Assembly (NCBI GenBank): GCA_030686995.1
Contig: CM060686.1
Location: forward strand, 71,390,319 to 71,454,318
Direction: 5' to 3'
DNA: 64,000 bases
Source of the DNA: Artemisia argyi
Lineage: Eukaryota; Streptophyta; Magnoliopsida; Asterales; Asteraceae
Shown: positions 11,893-23,154 of the stretch, piece after piece
Position numbering within the stretch: the stretch's first letter is position 1
Layout of the letters: the number at the start of each line of letters is the position of its first letter
The notes under the pieces: generated by a model
Seen by the model: only the letters and a program-made list of their open reading frames with translations
Database searches by the model: none
Told to the model about the DNA's origin: nothing
Translations under genes and position numbers: made by a program

Positions 11893-12809
11893 TGTTGGGT
11901 CACCGAATTCCCCAAACTTCCTCTAACTAGGATTTGAACATAAAATAACCTAAGTGTTTAATATTCGTAAACACTAACAAGTCACTAAGTGAACAGTTGC
12001 TCAGTGAGTCATCTTCAGGATACTTAGAACGAGCCTAAGATGAAAGGTTCCCCATTCAGTGAGGCGGAACTCAGTGAGTGGCATCTAAGCCAAAGAAGAA
12101 GGTGATGGGTTCAGTGAGGATGACAATAACTCACTGAACCCCTAGGACTCCTAAAAAACTATTGATGTACTGAAGACTGAAGACCTGAAGAATGAAGAAT
12201 GGGTGGGACAAAGCGGGAAACGTTTGAAACTATGAATGGGTGTCCCTATCGACCTGAAGTCAAACTTTCCCTGAAAGGCATAAAGTCAGGATGGTGTCAT
12301 CACTGTGCATCAGAAAGGCACATTGTCTTTTACCCAATTTAGTCCATTGTAACAAAGACAAAATATGTAAGTATTTTGTCTCTACCAGCTTAGGTCATCA
12401 ATTGTCTTTAACAATAATGTTGTAATACACTTGTGTATAAATAGGTAGCATAAGTGAGGAGTAAAAGTTGACAAGTTTGTGCAATTAATGCTTAGACATT
12501 CACAAACAACTTTTACTCCTCCAAAGAATAACACAGTCCCTGAGATAGCTCAGTAGGACCTTTAGTTGTCACTCAAACATTGTTTGGGTTTAGAGAGGAG
12601 TCATACCATACTTGTCATTTCAATCCCAAGTGTTATTCCGCAAACATTTGGGTATAATTATTTGATTAACTTCTAATAAGAATTAAACGTTGAAAATATT
12701 GTGTCTCTTATCTTTATTTGTTGTTAATCAATTACATCTCTGTTCAAAGTCATGGAACTTGGTTAGTTTAACTCACTAGTTACTATTAACCAAGTAAACG
12801 GGACCAACA
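11893..12809 (+). mobile_element. Solo LTR (917 bp), probably Ty1/copia
   Basis: It starts TGTTGGGTC at 11893 and ends GGACCAACA at 12809, giving near-perfect terminal inverted repeats. Flanks are CGGGG (11888-11892) and TGGGG (12810-12814), a 4/5 match consistent with an aged 5-bp target duplication. A TATA box sits at 12436-12443. No internal region or second LTR is present, so it is best read as a solo LTR left by recombination. Confidence 0.6.
12436..12443 (+). promoter_or_regulatory. TATA box of solo LTR
   Basis: TATAAATA preceded by a GTG-rich stretch, midway in the 917-bp LTR as expected for a U3/R boundary. Confidence 0.5.
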
Positions 12810-12999
12810 TGGGGTAACACTCACATATATCAAAATATCAAAATGAGTGTGCGAGTGTATTATGAGATGCCCATATACTTGTATGAAAATGATGATGATC
12901 CCTCTCTATTTATATAACATGATTAGGGGTTGAGCTCACTTGTAGATGGATGACAAGTGTCGATTATCTATTGAGCAAACAAGAGTGACACATGTTGCT

Positions 13000-14110
13000 C
13001 TCTCTGTTAATACAAATATCGCCTAAAAACGCTATTTATATTTTACGATCTTTGCTAAATTTTATTAACCCCAAAGTGTAAACTTTAATTTTTTAGCAAA
13101 ACATGAATATAGCTTAAGTCTTTTGTAATTAGACTTTATTTCAACTAAACATCACATTTGCTACATTTACATTTCTCATAAAACATAAAATTTTCATATT
13201 TCTAAAAATAGAAAATGTTGTATGACATCATGGCATGCATCATGTGTAATCTTAGAAAGATTTCCAAAATCTCTAAGTTGACTTTCTAAAAGATCTCATG
13301 CATATTTGGAAAGATTCTTACTCAACATATCTCATGGTTGACTTGAAGGATCTTTATTATACTTGACATTGCTATGGAAAGATTTCTTGAGTTTTGACTG
13401 TCAGACCTGGCGGAACCCTTTGGTACAAGGGCGGAACCCTTGTTTTGGTTCCGTCAGATCCGCTAGTCTGCTGTCTTGTTTGGCTATAAATAGCAAGCCA
13501 CACTCAAGAAATCATTTATCACTTACCATCATAATTTACACATACATTCTCATTTCATTCATCTAACTCAGTAACATTTCATTTGTGTGAGATCTTTTGT
13601 AGCAAAGAAGATCACAAGTTCATCCGAAAGTTACAAGTCTCAACATAACGTTGCAAGTATTGTTAGCTTAGCATTATGTAAACTCGTATAGTTTACACTT
13701 CATTTGATTGTGTAATTTCAGTAGTGATCGGTTAGTATTTTAGTCCTTAAAATACATAGTGTGACGGGAGTGGTTGTACCCTTGTAAAAGAACTCAACAT
13801 CTAGCTTTGTGTCGGTAATCTTGTGTAAGCGACGTGTAATGTTTTCTCCGCCGGTGAAAGGAGCTTGTTGACTAGTGAAAGAAACTCTCGAGTTGGATAC
13901 TCGGGGCATGGAGTAGGGCAAGGAAAAAGAATCCTTGTAGCCGAACCACGATAAACATCCGTGTTGTGGTTTGATTGTTTCTTACTTCATTCTTGCATAT
14001 TATTTATAGTTTATTAGTTTCGATTATTGATTACACGTAAATCTTTTAAAGTAAATCAAGTTAAAAACCGGTAAACTATTCAACCCCCCTTATAGTTTTC
14101 CACACTCTCA
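13000..14110 (+). mobile_element. SIRE/Maximus-like copia LTR remnant
   Basis: The sequence has a TATA box (13485-13492), a GGAGTAGGGCAAGG block near 13909, a GCCGAACCACGATAAA block near 13940 and a TTCAACCCCCCTTATAG block near 14079. This order is characteristic of LTRs of the SIRE-type Ty1/copia group. I cannot set exact ends and no coding region of the element is nearby, so it is a solo LTR or fragment. The 12810-13000 stretch before it holds no recognisable gene. Confidence 0.5.
13485..13492 (+). promoter_or_regulatory. TATA box of SIRE-like LTR
   Basis: TATAAATA directly before AGCAAGCC, in the expected place in the copia LTR remnant. Confidence 0.45.
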
Positions 14111-14759
14111 TTAGTTAAGGTCCTGCTATTTGATCGTATATGCACGTCCCTCGTGTTTCTGTCATAATCAGGGTGTTTGACAACTCAGAGCATGTTACGT
14201 GGTATTTATAGGTACCAACCTTATATGAGGACCACTAACGGTTAAGCATTCTGCTCCTATATTTGAGTGCTATGGACACTCTCCAAGCTTCAGTTAGTTT
14301 GGATGATTGTTTACCCGACTACTTGATATGTTGGTGGCTTACCTGAAGTGTAAATGATACTTGGGCTAACTTATTATTTTGAGTAATGATGGGTCCAATC
14401 TGGTTAAGCTGAATAATACATATATCATGAAAATGTATTATGAAAAAATGAATACACAATGATAACGACATAGTAAAATCTATCATGTTACATAGATCTA
14501 TCGAACATTTAATTTCTCAAAAACCACATAACTTTTCCCCTTAAATCACTCTTTTTTAAGCTTTGTCTTTACTATTTCAGCTAATACTGGACATAGAAGA
14601 TGCCCTTCACCATGCATGAAAAGGAATTTTCTATAATGCTCACGCGTGATGGCCCATTTATGGATATTAAGGTTTACTCATAAAGAACCTAAAAGAATTT
14701 GATTCTCGGTAGTGCAACTATCGATAAAAATAAAACTTTTGTGAGATATGTGCAGGGAC
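14111..14759. other. Spacer without recognisable gene
   Basis: AT-rich sequence between the copia LTR remnant and the LINE fragment. I see no coding region or clear element end. Confidence 0.4.
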
Positions 14760-14810
14760 AAAAGCAAGACACAAAATGATCAGGTACACTTAGAATAAAC
14801 TAAACAATAA

Positions 14811-15074
14811 TTGGAAAGAAATTGTCATTCAAATGGAAAAATGTTTGCTCTTAATAACATCTTAAGTGTGCTTAGAAGACTGGTGCTTGCATCTACTGTT
14901 TACCATATATGGATTGAAAGAAATAGAAGACTCTTCCAAAATATTGACAGAAGTTGTGACTATGTTAAGAAGGCTATTGTGGAGGATGTTAGATTGAAAC
15001 TTCTAAGTTTTAGGGTGGTTCAAACTCATGCTGTGAGGGAGGTGGCTGAAATTTGGAATGTGCATTGGAAGTAA
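14811..15074 (+). pseudogene. LINE ORF2 C-terminal end
   Basis: An 87-codon frame contains VYHIWIERNRRLFQN, the conserved motif downstream of the zf-RVT finger at the end of plant L1 ORF2 proteins, and ends in TAA at 15072-15074. Upstream RT and endonuclease domains are absent, so it is 5'-truncated. The following 15075-15815 is 3' UTR-like and carries no gene. Confidence 0.7.
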
Positions 15075-15810
15075 TGCTTTGTATCTTCTGAATGTATGAT
15101 GGGCTGTTTTTCTTTTAAATAGTCATATTTTTTACTACGGGAAATTGTCATGATGTTGTAGTCTCCACTGGTGAGGTTATAAGGTCCTAGGGAGTGTTTG
15201 GTAGATGGCTTAAATTTATACTAATGAAGTCTTTCTACTGAAATACCTTGGTATTTTTGTAGTCTAAGGATTTGTAGTTATTTTCTAATTTGGTTTCTTA
15301 CTTTGTAGTGGACATAAGCCAATTCCTTATTTAAAGCCCCATATGCTATAGTTTATCAACGTTTCTGATCTTGTTGAATAGTTGAGATTGGCAGTAATTT
15401 CAGGGCTGAAGGGATACCCTATGTTGATCAGAAGTGTTAGCCGTTTTGATTGACGTATTGGTTCAGATGGCCTAGTACTTTGTGAAGGATAACCTCTAGT
15501 CTTTATCAAGTTTGTTTGGATGAATGGGTCTGGATGGGACAATTTATTCAGGCAAAATTGTATTAAGTATTATTGGAGTGTAATTCACAAAATGTAGGTT
15601 TCGTGACTTAGTGCTTGTGATGGGTATGAAGTGGTTGGATATGTTGATTTTGTTGTGTAACAGATGACCTTGTACCATGTGAAGGAAATCCTTTATCTCT
15701 GATTTTATGCTTTGAGTGGGTCCTGAAGGGGCAATTTAAATATCTGGTTAGTAATTCACATAAGGAAGGTTTCTTGTTGTCATGTAGTTTGGGGAAAAAT
15801 TGGAAGCTAT

Positions 15811-15815
15811 TGGTT
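15811..15815. repeat. Target-site duplication TGGTT, left copy
   Basis: TGGTT directly before the 5' LTR; the identical copy is at 23503-23507. Confidence 0.9.
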
Positions 15816-16175
15816 TGTTAGCATTAAAAGTGACGATCATTATTGAGTAGACAAGTATTGTAATAGTTAAGTATTTTGGGCTATGGACTTGGTACTTATT
15901 AAGTATATCATGTAAGCCTTTATTAGAATATGTAAACCAAGCCCATTAGACAAAGCCCATGGAAAGCCTTTTAGGGCATGATGTAACTTACTATATAAAC
16001 ACTTCAAAGGCTCATTTGAGACGTGTGCTTGTGTGTGTAAGTGTGTGTGTTTCTCTAATAATATTTTCTCTTCTTTCTTTCTCTACATTCTTTACTTTCT
16101 CTCTCTAACATACTTCACATATCAAGTCACCAAAACTATTGTGTATGATAAAGTTGATAGATTTATGGTCTTACA
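15816..16175 (+). repeat. 5' LTR of the Gag-only element
   Basis: 360 bp, from TGTTAGCATT to GGTCTTACA. A TATA box (TATATAAAC, 15992-16000) and a CT-rich stretch are present. It matches the 3' LTR except for seven substitutions and 12 extra bases in a TGTG-rich stretch. Confidence 0.95.
15992..16000 (+). promoter_or_regulatory. TATA box in 5' LTR
   Basis: TATATAAAC about 175 bp into the LTR, conserved in the 3' LTR at 23331-23339. Confidence 0.6.
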
Positions 16176-16177
16176 AG

Positions 16178-16190
16178 TGGTATCAAGTGC
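16178..16190 (+). other. Primer binding site (tRNA-iMet type)
   Basis: TGGTATCAAGTGC begins two bases after the 5' LTR. TGGTATCA matches the usual plant tRNA-iMet primer site (TGGTATCAGAGC) before it diverges. Confidence 0.75.
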
Positions 16191-16409
16191 CTAACAATGA
16201 TTTAGGAGTGTTGGGAATTTGTGTTTTTCGTTTTTTTTAAGCAATATACACGTTTTTTTTGAAAAAAAGTTCATCACTTTTCTTGTTTTTCTTGGCTTTT
16301 AACACTTTTTTTTATTACAAACTAGTGTTATAAACCTTTTCCAACAAGAAAGTTTCAATCTTTTTGAAGTTTCAAAGCTTAAAAATTCGATTTTGGTTTT
16401 TGTACTTGT

Positions 16410-16700
16410 TTTCTAGAACACAAAAATTTTCATAAAAATCATCAAGTTTGCAACTTTCTTCAAGTTTTGGTGTTTTTATAACTAGAAGTACAAGAATCTT
16501 GGAATACAAACTTCATTTGGGTGAGCTTTTAGCAAATTCAAAATTTTGGCAAACTTTCTAGAACACAAAAAATTTTCATAAAAATCATCAAGTTTGCAAC
16601 TTTCTTCAAGTTTTGGTGTTTTTATAACTAGAAGTACAAGAATCTTGAAATACAAATTTCATTTGGGTGAGCTTTTTGCAAAATCAAAATTTTAGCAATC
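16410..16700. repeat. 145-bp tandem duplication in the leader
   Basis: The sequence starting TTTCTAGAACACAAAAA at 16410 is repeated from 16555 with a few substitutions; the period is 145 bp. It lies in the untranslated leader of the Gag-only element. Confidence 0.9.
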
Positions 16701-16850
16701 TTTCTAAATCACAAAGTTTCTAAATCACAAAAGTTTCGAGAACACACTTGCTCTCGTTGCTTACTCGGTGTTTCCCTTGCTTGTATAAGTGAGACAACAC
16801 TTCGACTCGTGGTATACTCTCTAAATTGTATAATTTAGAAAGTTTTGGTG

Positions 16851-17003
16851 AAAAGTTTCTAGAACACTGAAAAGTTTCTAAAACACTGAAAAGTTTCTAG
16901 AACACTGAAAAGTTTCTAAAACACTGAAAAGTTTCTAGAACACTGAAAAGTTTCTAGAACACTGAAAAGTTTCTAAATCACTGAAAATTTTTCTAGAACA
17001 CCT
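16851..17003. repeat. 19-bp tandem repeat array in the leader
   Basis: About eight head-to-tail copies of GAAAAGTTTCTAGAACACT with A/G and A/T variants at two positions. It then decays into longer TTTTAGAA-type units to about 17060. The same TTTCTAGAACA core also begins the upstream 145-bp duplication. Confidence 0.9.
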
Positions 17004-17197
17004 TTTAGAATTTTTTTTTTCTAGAACACTTTTAGAAATTTTTTCTAAAACTCTTTTAGAAAATCTTTTGGTGGTCAATGTTTCGAAAATTGTTGGTGTA
17101 TTAAAAGTTCGTTGACCAAGGAAAGTAACCTTCACCAAACCCAACTCCTATTTCGTTGAGCCGATCCAAGATCACCTTTATCACACATTAGAATCTA

Positions 17198-20100
17198 ATG
17201 GAAAAAGAAATGCAAATCCAAGAGAGAGATTCAAAGAAAGTGTTTACAGTGTTCAAGTCATATGTAGAGAAGGTCATCAATATTTATGGTTTAGAAATAA
17301 GGTTCGATGAGGCATTTGAATACTACGTTAGAGTCCAATTTCATCATTTCCAAGAAGAACTCATCCAAAACCTGAATCAACTTGAAAAGCTACTTAATGA
17401 AGAAGAACTTCATACGCATAACTGCAAAGAATCTCTTAAAGTCATCTAAACTCAGTTTTAGAGAATATTTAACCCTTGGATAATGAACCAGACAGAGTTT
17501 ATCGATGCGTTTTATAAAAGATTTTGGGTAAGCTATTCTACCTTCAGAACTCAATGCATAAATCAAATGGATGAACTCGAAAAGATACTTGAAACTGAGG
17601 AAGCTAAGTTAAATGAGATTGAGAAGCTGAAACGGGAAAAAGAGCAGAATGAAAGTGAGATGCAGTTAATGAAAACTGAGGTGATTGCAAGAGAAGAGAC
17701 AGAGAAAGATTTTCAAATAGAAGTGGAAACTGTCAACGTGGGTGATGCATCAGATGATACTTTGGTTTTCACGGGAAGTGATTCATCTTCAGAATAGCAG
17801 GTTGAAAGCAGCAGTCCTAGCTATGATTCAGATACTGATGGTACACAAAGGAATGAAGCTGTTTGGGACACCGAAGATGATCATATCAGATATTCATCAG
17901 ACACAGAGATATTGGCTACGGTACAAAATTCACATGCTCATGATAATGGTAATATCTTTGATAATGTGTTTGCTCATGATCAGACACATCCTGCGCATCC
18001 TAATCCTATTAGTGACACTTATGTGGTGGAACAAAATGATAGTAATATCACTTTTGCTACTCCAGATATGGATCCTAATAGAGGTGAGCCTGCCCAGGAT
18101 GGATCTACTTATGAATAAGATCGTGCCTTATTTGCTTCATTAATCAATAATTTCAAACATGAACTTGAAAAGTGCAAAAACGACAATCGCGAAGCTAAGC
18201 AAAAGAATGTTTTTTTGAACAAAGAGATTGAGAGATTTAAGGAAATGGAAAAACGTTTTGAAAATGCAACAACAAGAAATGCTAAACTTGAAATTGAAAT
18301 CTCAAACCTTAAATCTCACGCTCAAAAGTTTGAAATGTATGGAGAGTCTGTCAAACCACTTTTAAAACAAAAAGAAGCACTTGAAGTTGGTTATAGAGAA
18401 GCTGTTCTTCGTGAAAAATGTTCCATTCAAAAATTGGGTGAACAAATGGTCCTTACCAGCAGAAAGGTTGAAGCACTTTTAAAAGAGAACAGTAATTTAA
18501 AAAGTGAAAATTCAAGGCTTCAAAAAACCACTTCAAATTTTGAGATTGTTAACACAAAACTTGAGAATGAAAAACAAGAGTTTTTGAAACGAGCAAACGA
18601 TCTTGAAAACAAACTTCAAAAATTGGGAAAGACTTCTCAGACTATTAACATGCTGCCTACTAAAGATGAGGAAGTTTATAAACAAACATCTGGAATTGGT
18701 TTTGAAAATAGTGCTCAGTTGGAAAAAGGAAAACCGTGTTTTTTAAACAAAGTGAAAAAGCTGACACCTATTTTGTACAACGCTGAAGATATGGGAAAAG
18801 AATTGTCAGATGATCTTTTGTTTGAGTCTCAAGATATTTTAAAATCTGAAGAGGAAAAACGCTTGAAAGTAAAACAAAAAAAAAACCCACTCTCGTACAA
18901 CGGCTTTGTGTATGGTTGTACACAATTGACAGATATACCAAAAGAACCTTTCAAAAGAAAAGACACAAATGTGAAAAGATTTTTCAAAGAAGCTCAACTT
19001 GCTACCTATGATGCTAAGTTATGGCAAAATAGAGCAAGGAAACCATTTTGTAATCTTAAACATCACATTGAGCAAACGTTAAAGGTCATTTGGTTTAAGC
19101 AAGAAAACATCACAAACAACGTTTTCTCTAATCCTCTTTCATCAGATGTACGCCTTAAGTTAGAAGTCAAAAAGATTTTGAAAGAGGAAATTGAACCTCG
19201 TGTGAAAGATATCAACTTATGTTTTGAGTACTTTGAAAAACATCTTGTAACTGAAATGAGAGAAGATCTAAAGTACGTTCACTCTCTTGAAGACGAATTT
19301 GATGAAAAATGCTTAATTCTAGACATTCAAAAAGAATTTTTCACAAATCAAATAGAGTCGTTCAAGTCAGCATCTGTCAGCCATGAGTATGAGAATGTGC
19401 ATTTTGAACAAACATCTTCTTTGAAATCTGAAAATCTTTGTCTCAAAAAGAAAATCACCGAGCTTTCAAAAGAAGCAGCTGATGTCAAAGAAGAACTATC
19501 AAAAAGAACTACTCAGTTTGAGAAACATCTTGCAAACCTCGAAGCACAAAGTATCTCTTTCCAACTTAAACTGCAAGAGCAGAATGAGAAAATGTCTTCT
19601 GAAAACTCTTTGATATCAGTGCTTAAAGAAAAAGAAATGATTTTTGATGAAAATTGTGATGATACCAATATCAAGTTTGATTTTGACAAACTCGATACAA
19701 AAAATCTTGAATTAGAACATGCTGTGGCATCATTACAAAAAGAAAACGAGCAATTGAAACAGACTTACAAAAACTTGTTTGATTCAATCAAGCGGTCAAG
19801 AGTTCAGAATCAAACTTCAAACAAATCTGACTCTCTGATCACACCAAATAATCTTTTTGAAAAAGAAAAGTCTGTGCTTCAAAAGAAAATTGTTGAATTG
19901 GAAAAAACGATTGCACAACAAACCAAGGATTTTGGTGATGCCAAAAATGATTTTTCTATCGAAACAGACAAATATGAAAAATACTTTGCACATCTTGAAA
20001 ATCAAAATGCTTCTTTGCAAGAAAAACTGGCATCATCAGATCATCTTTCTCTTCAAAAAGAATATAATGATTTGAGAACTTCATACAATGCCTTAAAAGC

Positions 20101-20803
20101 AAAGTTTGATGTTCTTAACCGATCAAAAGGAAAATCTCAAGTTTCAAACGAGTCTAAACCACAAGTAAGTGTTTCAGAAAAGGTTTACACGGGTGAATCT
20201 TCAAAACCATTTTCTAAAAGGGTTTCTCAATTTACCACCTATTCTTTGCAAAAAGGAAGGAAGTTTTCAAAGAGACCTAATTTTTCTAAAACATTTACTA
20301 CTCAAAAGGTTTCAAATGCAAGTGCTCATAAAGAAAAGAATCAAGGTTTTCAAACTCCACACTCTCGTTTTACTCCGATAAAGCCAGCGTGGAAACCAAA
20401 ACAAAGCCGTTCAAAACATTTGAATTATTCATACTCTGAAATGCTTCCGCTACAACAAAGGAATGGCTATGTTTTGAAAAATTCTAATTCTGGAAGGTTT
20501 CCATTCATCTCAAAAACGAATTTTCGAAATGAAACACCGAGTTTCAACAATGGATGGAAAACTTCTTCTTCAAGTTTTAAAACTCCAAGAGAGACACCGA
20601 GTTTCTCAAACAACTTTCAAAAGCAAAAGAGTTTTAAATCACCGTTGATTCCACGAGCTTTATTTCGAAATGAAACACAGGTTTTCAGTCCTCGTTGGAA
20701 TTCGACCTCTTTGTCTCGGATTGACACAACTTACAAATGGATTTCAAAATATGGTAACCCCGTTGGCGCCATGCTTAAATGGGTTCCAAAAGTTGTTGTC
20801 TAA
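17198..20803 (+). pseudogene. Coiled-coil Gag-like ORF of the non-autonomous copia element
   Basis: One reading frame runs 1,202 codons from ATG 17198 to TAA 20803, interrupted by four in-frame stops (17447, 17459, 17795, 18116). The last uninterrupted part, 18215-20803, is 862 residues. The N-terminal part resembles a Gag helical region. The middle is acidic and Ser/Asp-rich (17740-18110), followed by heptad-rich coiled coil rich in Lys/Glu/Leu over about residues 1-640 of the 862. The last 220 residues are basic and aromatic (repeated RNETPSF-like units) and end in LKWVPK. No CCHC knuckle and no protease motif are seen. Long coiled-coil Gag parts of this style occur in Asteraceae copia elements (from memory). 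A structural particle protein is the likely role; suppression of stops would be needed to make it whole. Confidence 0.75.
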
Positions 20804-21449
20804 TCCAAAAACATTATGACTTCTTAGTATTTCAGCTAAGGACTCGTTCTTCAAAGAAAGGAAAGTGCTTAAGTTTAAACAAAGGTTTTAAATATTTTTC
20901 GAGCACTTATCCTAAAAACATAATGGCTTATGCACACATAACAGTGTATAACCCGTGATTTACAAAGAAAGGACCCTGTTGTACATGTCTGTGCGACAAT
21001 CCTAAAAGATAAGAAGACTTCTCTCCAAAAAGCTTATCAAAGTCTTCTTAATTTTCTGAGCAAAATTTAAAAAAAAAAAATGTTTCAAAAGGTTTTCAAA
21101 ACTTTTCACGATGTAGCTCAAAATATTACTCCTTCAAATCTTTAAAAGCTTAAATTTACTCAAAATGTTCTATTTTTTAGGGGGAGTAATGAAAAGATGT
21201 TCCAAAAAGATCATGCTTAAAAGAAACTAATTCGGAATTTACAAACATCCGTTTCTCCCATATGCTATCCAAAAAGAAAAGGTTTTAATCAATTGGTATA
21301 AAAAATACCATGGATATGCTATTTTTGAGGGGGAGAAGACGTGATTAAACTGTGATCAATGTGTTTAAGATTGTGGCTGAATCTCATGCGAGCTCGACTC
21401 AGAAATGACCCAAGAATTGACGAAACAACAAAAGTTAGTAATCGAAAAG

Positions 21450-21668
21450 ACTTATCCTCGACGGGTAATAACATCAAGTTAGTTACTAGGGCTAGTTGTC
21501 ACCTAAAAGCTGACAATGGAACTCTTTAACTAGCCACGTAAGCGTGTCTCGAAAAGGATTTGTCTTAGTAGAAATGTACCATTTCGAGAAACTTTCTGTG
21601 GACTTAACCAGGTCGGGTAATAACTTCAAGCTAGTCTAACTAGTGATGTAAGCGTGTCTCGAATCGGT
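21450..21668 (+). repeat. Internally repeated conserved module (two units)
   Basis: Unit 1 (21450-21557) and unit 2 (21601-21668) share CGGGTAATAAC(A/T)TCAAG, then TAGT, then GTAAGCGTGTCTCGAA. Both units are also present, in order, at 61341-61560 (minus strand) in the RNase H-bearing copia element. Conservation outside coding sequence suggests an RNA or replication signal. Confidence 0.7.
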
Positions 21669-23046
21669 CATGTTCACTGAAAGTGGATCAATTCAAAAAG
21701 TGCAAACTCCTCTCGCATGTGCAAATTTATTAAAAAACACATGAGCACATGTGAAGGGAGAGTCCTTCAAAAGATTTTTTCACAAAAAAAGGTTTTTTGG
21801 CATGTGATCAATTATAGGATAGTCATTATAAGGTGACTAAGGTTAGGAAAAACCGTCCTATGATCCACCAGAGCCGGAGGGATCTACCCAAGGACAAATC
21901 CAATAGATTAGAATTAGAAGTCCTTAGGTATGATTGAAAAAAGGAATAAATGAGAAAGGAGAAAGAAGGGGTTGAAGAATTAAAAAGAAAAGCAAAGAAA
22001 AGGGTGAAAAGATATAGCCATCCATATGTTCAACCTTAGGGCAGACACCGGGTTCAACTCATATGCTACTGGTTGTTACTAAGGTGACGCCGGTATTGAA
22101 GATAAAGACGTCATGGACCCAGTGACGTGCTGCACTTAACCTTCTAAGCCACTCAAGTTCTCTTAAAAGAGCTTGTTTCATTCTCACGGGGAATCGGTGT
22201 AAACTATCAACGTATCTCTTAGAGATGGTTGATATTGAAGCAGGAGACCCATCCCTAGTCTCCGCATAGGAAAACTAAATGTGCACTTATCGAGTCTAGA
22301 GCCATGAGATTCATTAAAAGATCTCTTAGGATACACTTTCCTATGAATACACTTGTGTTCGCCAAAAAGGACACAAGTTGTAAGAGTCTTTATGAGATCT
22401 ACGGATCTTGCCTTATCTATCATGATGGTTACTGTGTCCCAAAACGGTCTACAGTTGTGGGGTGATCTCCAGCAACTCACCTGAGTCATTGATGTACTTC
22501 GGTGGATCTAGTAAGCCCTTTCAGGGGTATCTGATTCAGGAACGGCCTTGGTAAGGGTTAGAAGGAGTCTTCACACTATGCTGTTGACGATCTCTAATTC
22601 CGAACCTGTAAGTACCGGATGCTTTATTGCTAACTGTTTTAATGCAGGTACTGATGAATGTTCCTTGGAGAAAGACCATTACCATCTCTCAAAGATCCAC
22701 ATGCTCATACCCTGCAAAGCTCTCTTCAAAGATCAAAGCAAAACAAAGTTCAGAACGTTTCTAAGTCAAAGTAAAAAAATCTACAAACTAAAGAAACAAA
22801 GATTAAAGTCAAAGAAAAGAGAACTTCACAAAGAATTCAATGCCAAACAAAGTATGAGCATGTTGGAAAAGACGTTAAGACAACAGAGTAAAGATGTTGA
22901 TCAAAGGCAAGAACGACCAAACGACCAACGACATTATTCAGAGATCACAAAGCATGATTGGAACAAAGGATCAAAGAAAAACTATTACACAACAAGACTC
23001 AAAGTTTAAAAAGAGCAAGCTTTAAAGATCAAAGATCAAGGTCACA

Positions 23047-23154
23047 AAAGAGAGATCTCAATGATCACCCTTAGGGGGAGATTGTTAGCATTAGAAGTGT
23101 TGATCATTTATGTAATAAAAGAGAGATCTCAATGATCGTCCCTTAGGGGGAGAT
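23047..23154 (+). repeat. Tandemly duplicated purine tract and LTR start (72-bp period)
   Basis: The block AGAGAGATCTCAATGATC, TTAGGGGGAGAT and TGTTAGCATT occurs twice, with the TGTTAGCATT starts at 23083 and 23155. Only the second continues into a full LTR. The purine tract used is about 23145-23154. Confidence 0.85.

Larger units (their letters stand above)
20804..23154 (+). other. 3' internal non-coding region of the Gag-only element
   Basis: About 2.3 kb with no good ORF. 21350-22690 is closely similar to the reverse complement of about 60170-61650 in the second copia element. It contains an imperfect internal repeat (see 21450-21668) and a BP/acceptor-like motif near 22630-22648. The open frame 22548-23009 is Lys-rich and probably fortuitous. 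The right end holds two purine tracts before the 3' LTR. Confidence 0.7.

Noticed and set aside
22548..23009. 153-codon Lys-rich ORF as a second protein of the Gag-only element
   Set aside because: The first 20 residues have a counterpart in the other copia element only because DNA is conserved there; the remainder has no counterpart, so coding is not supported.
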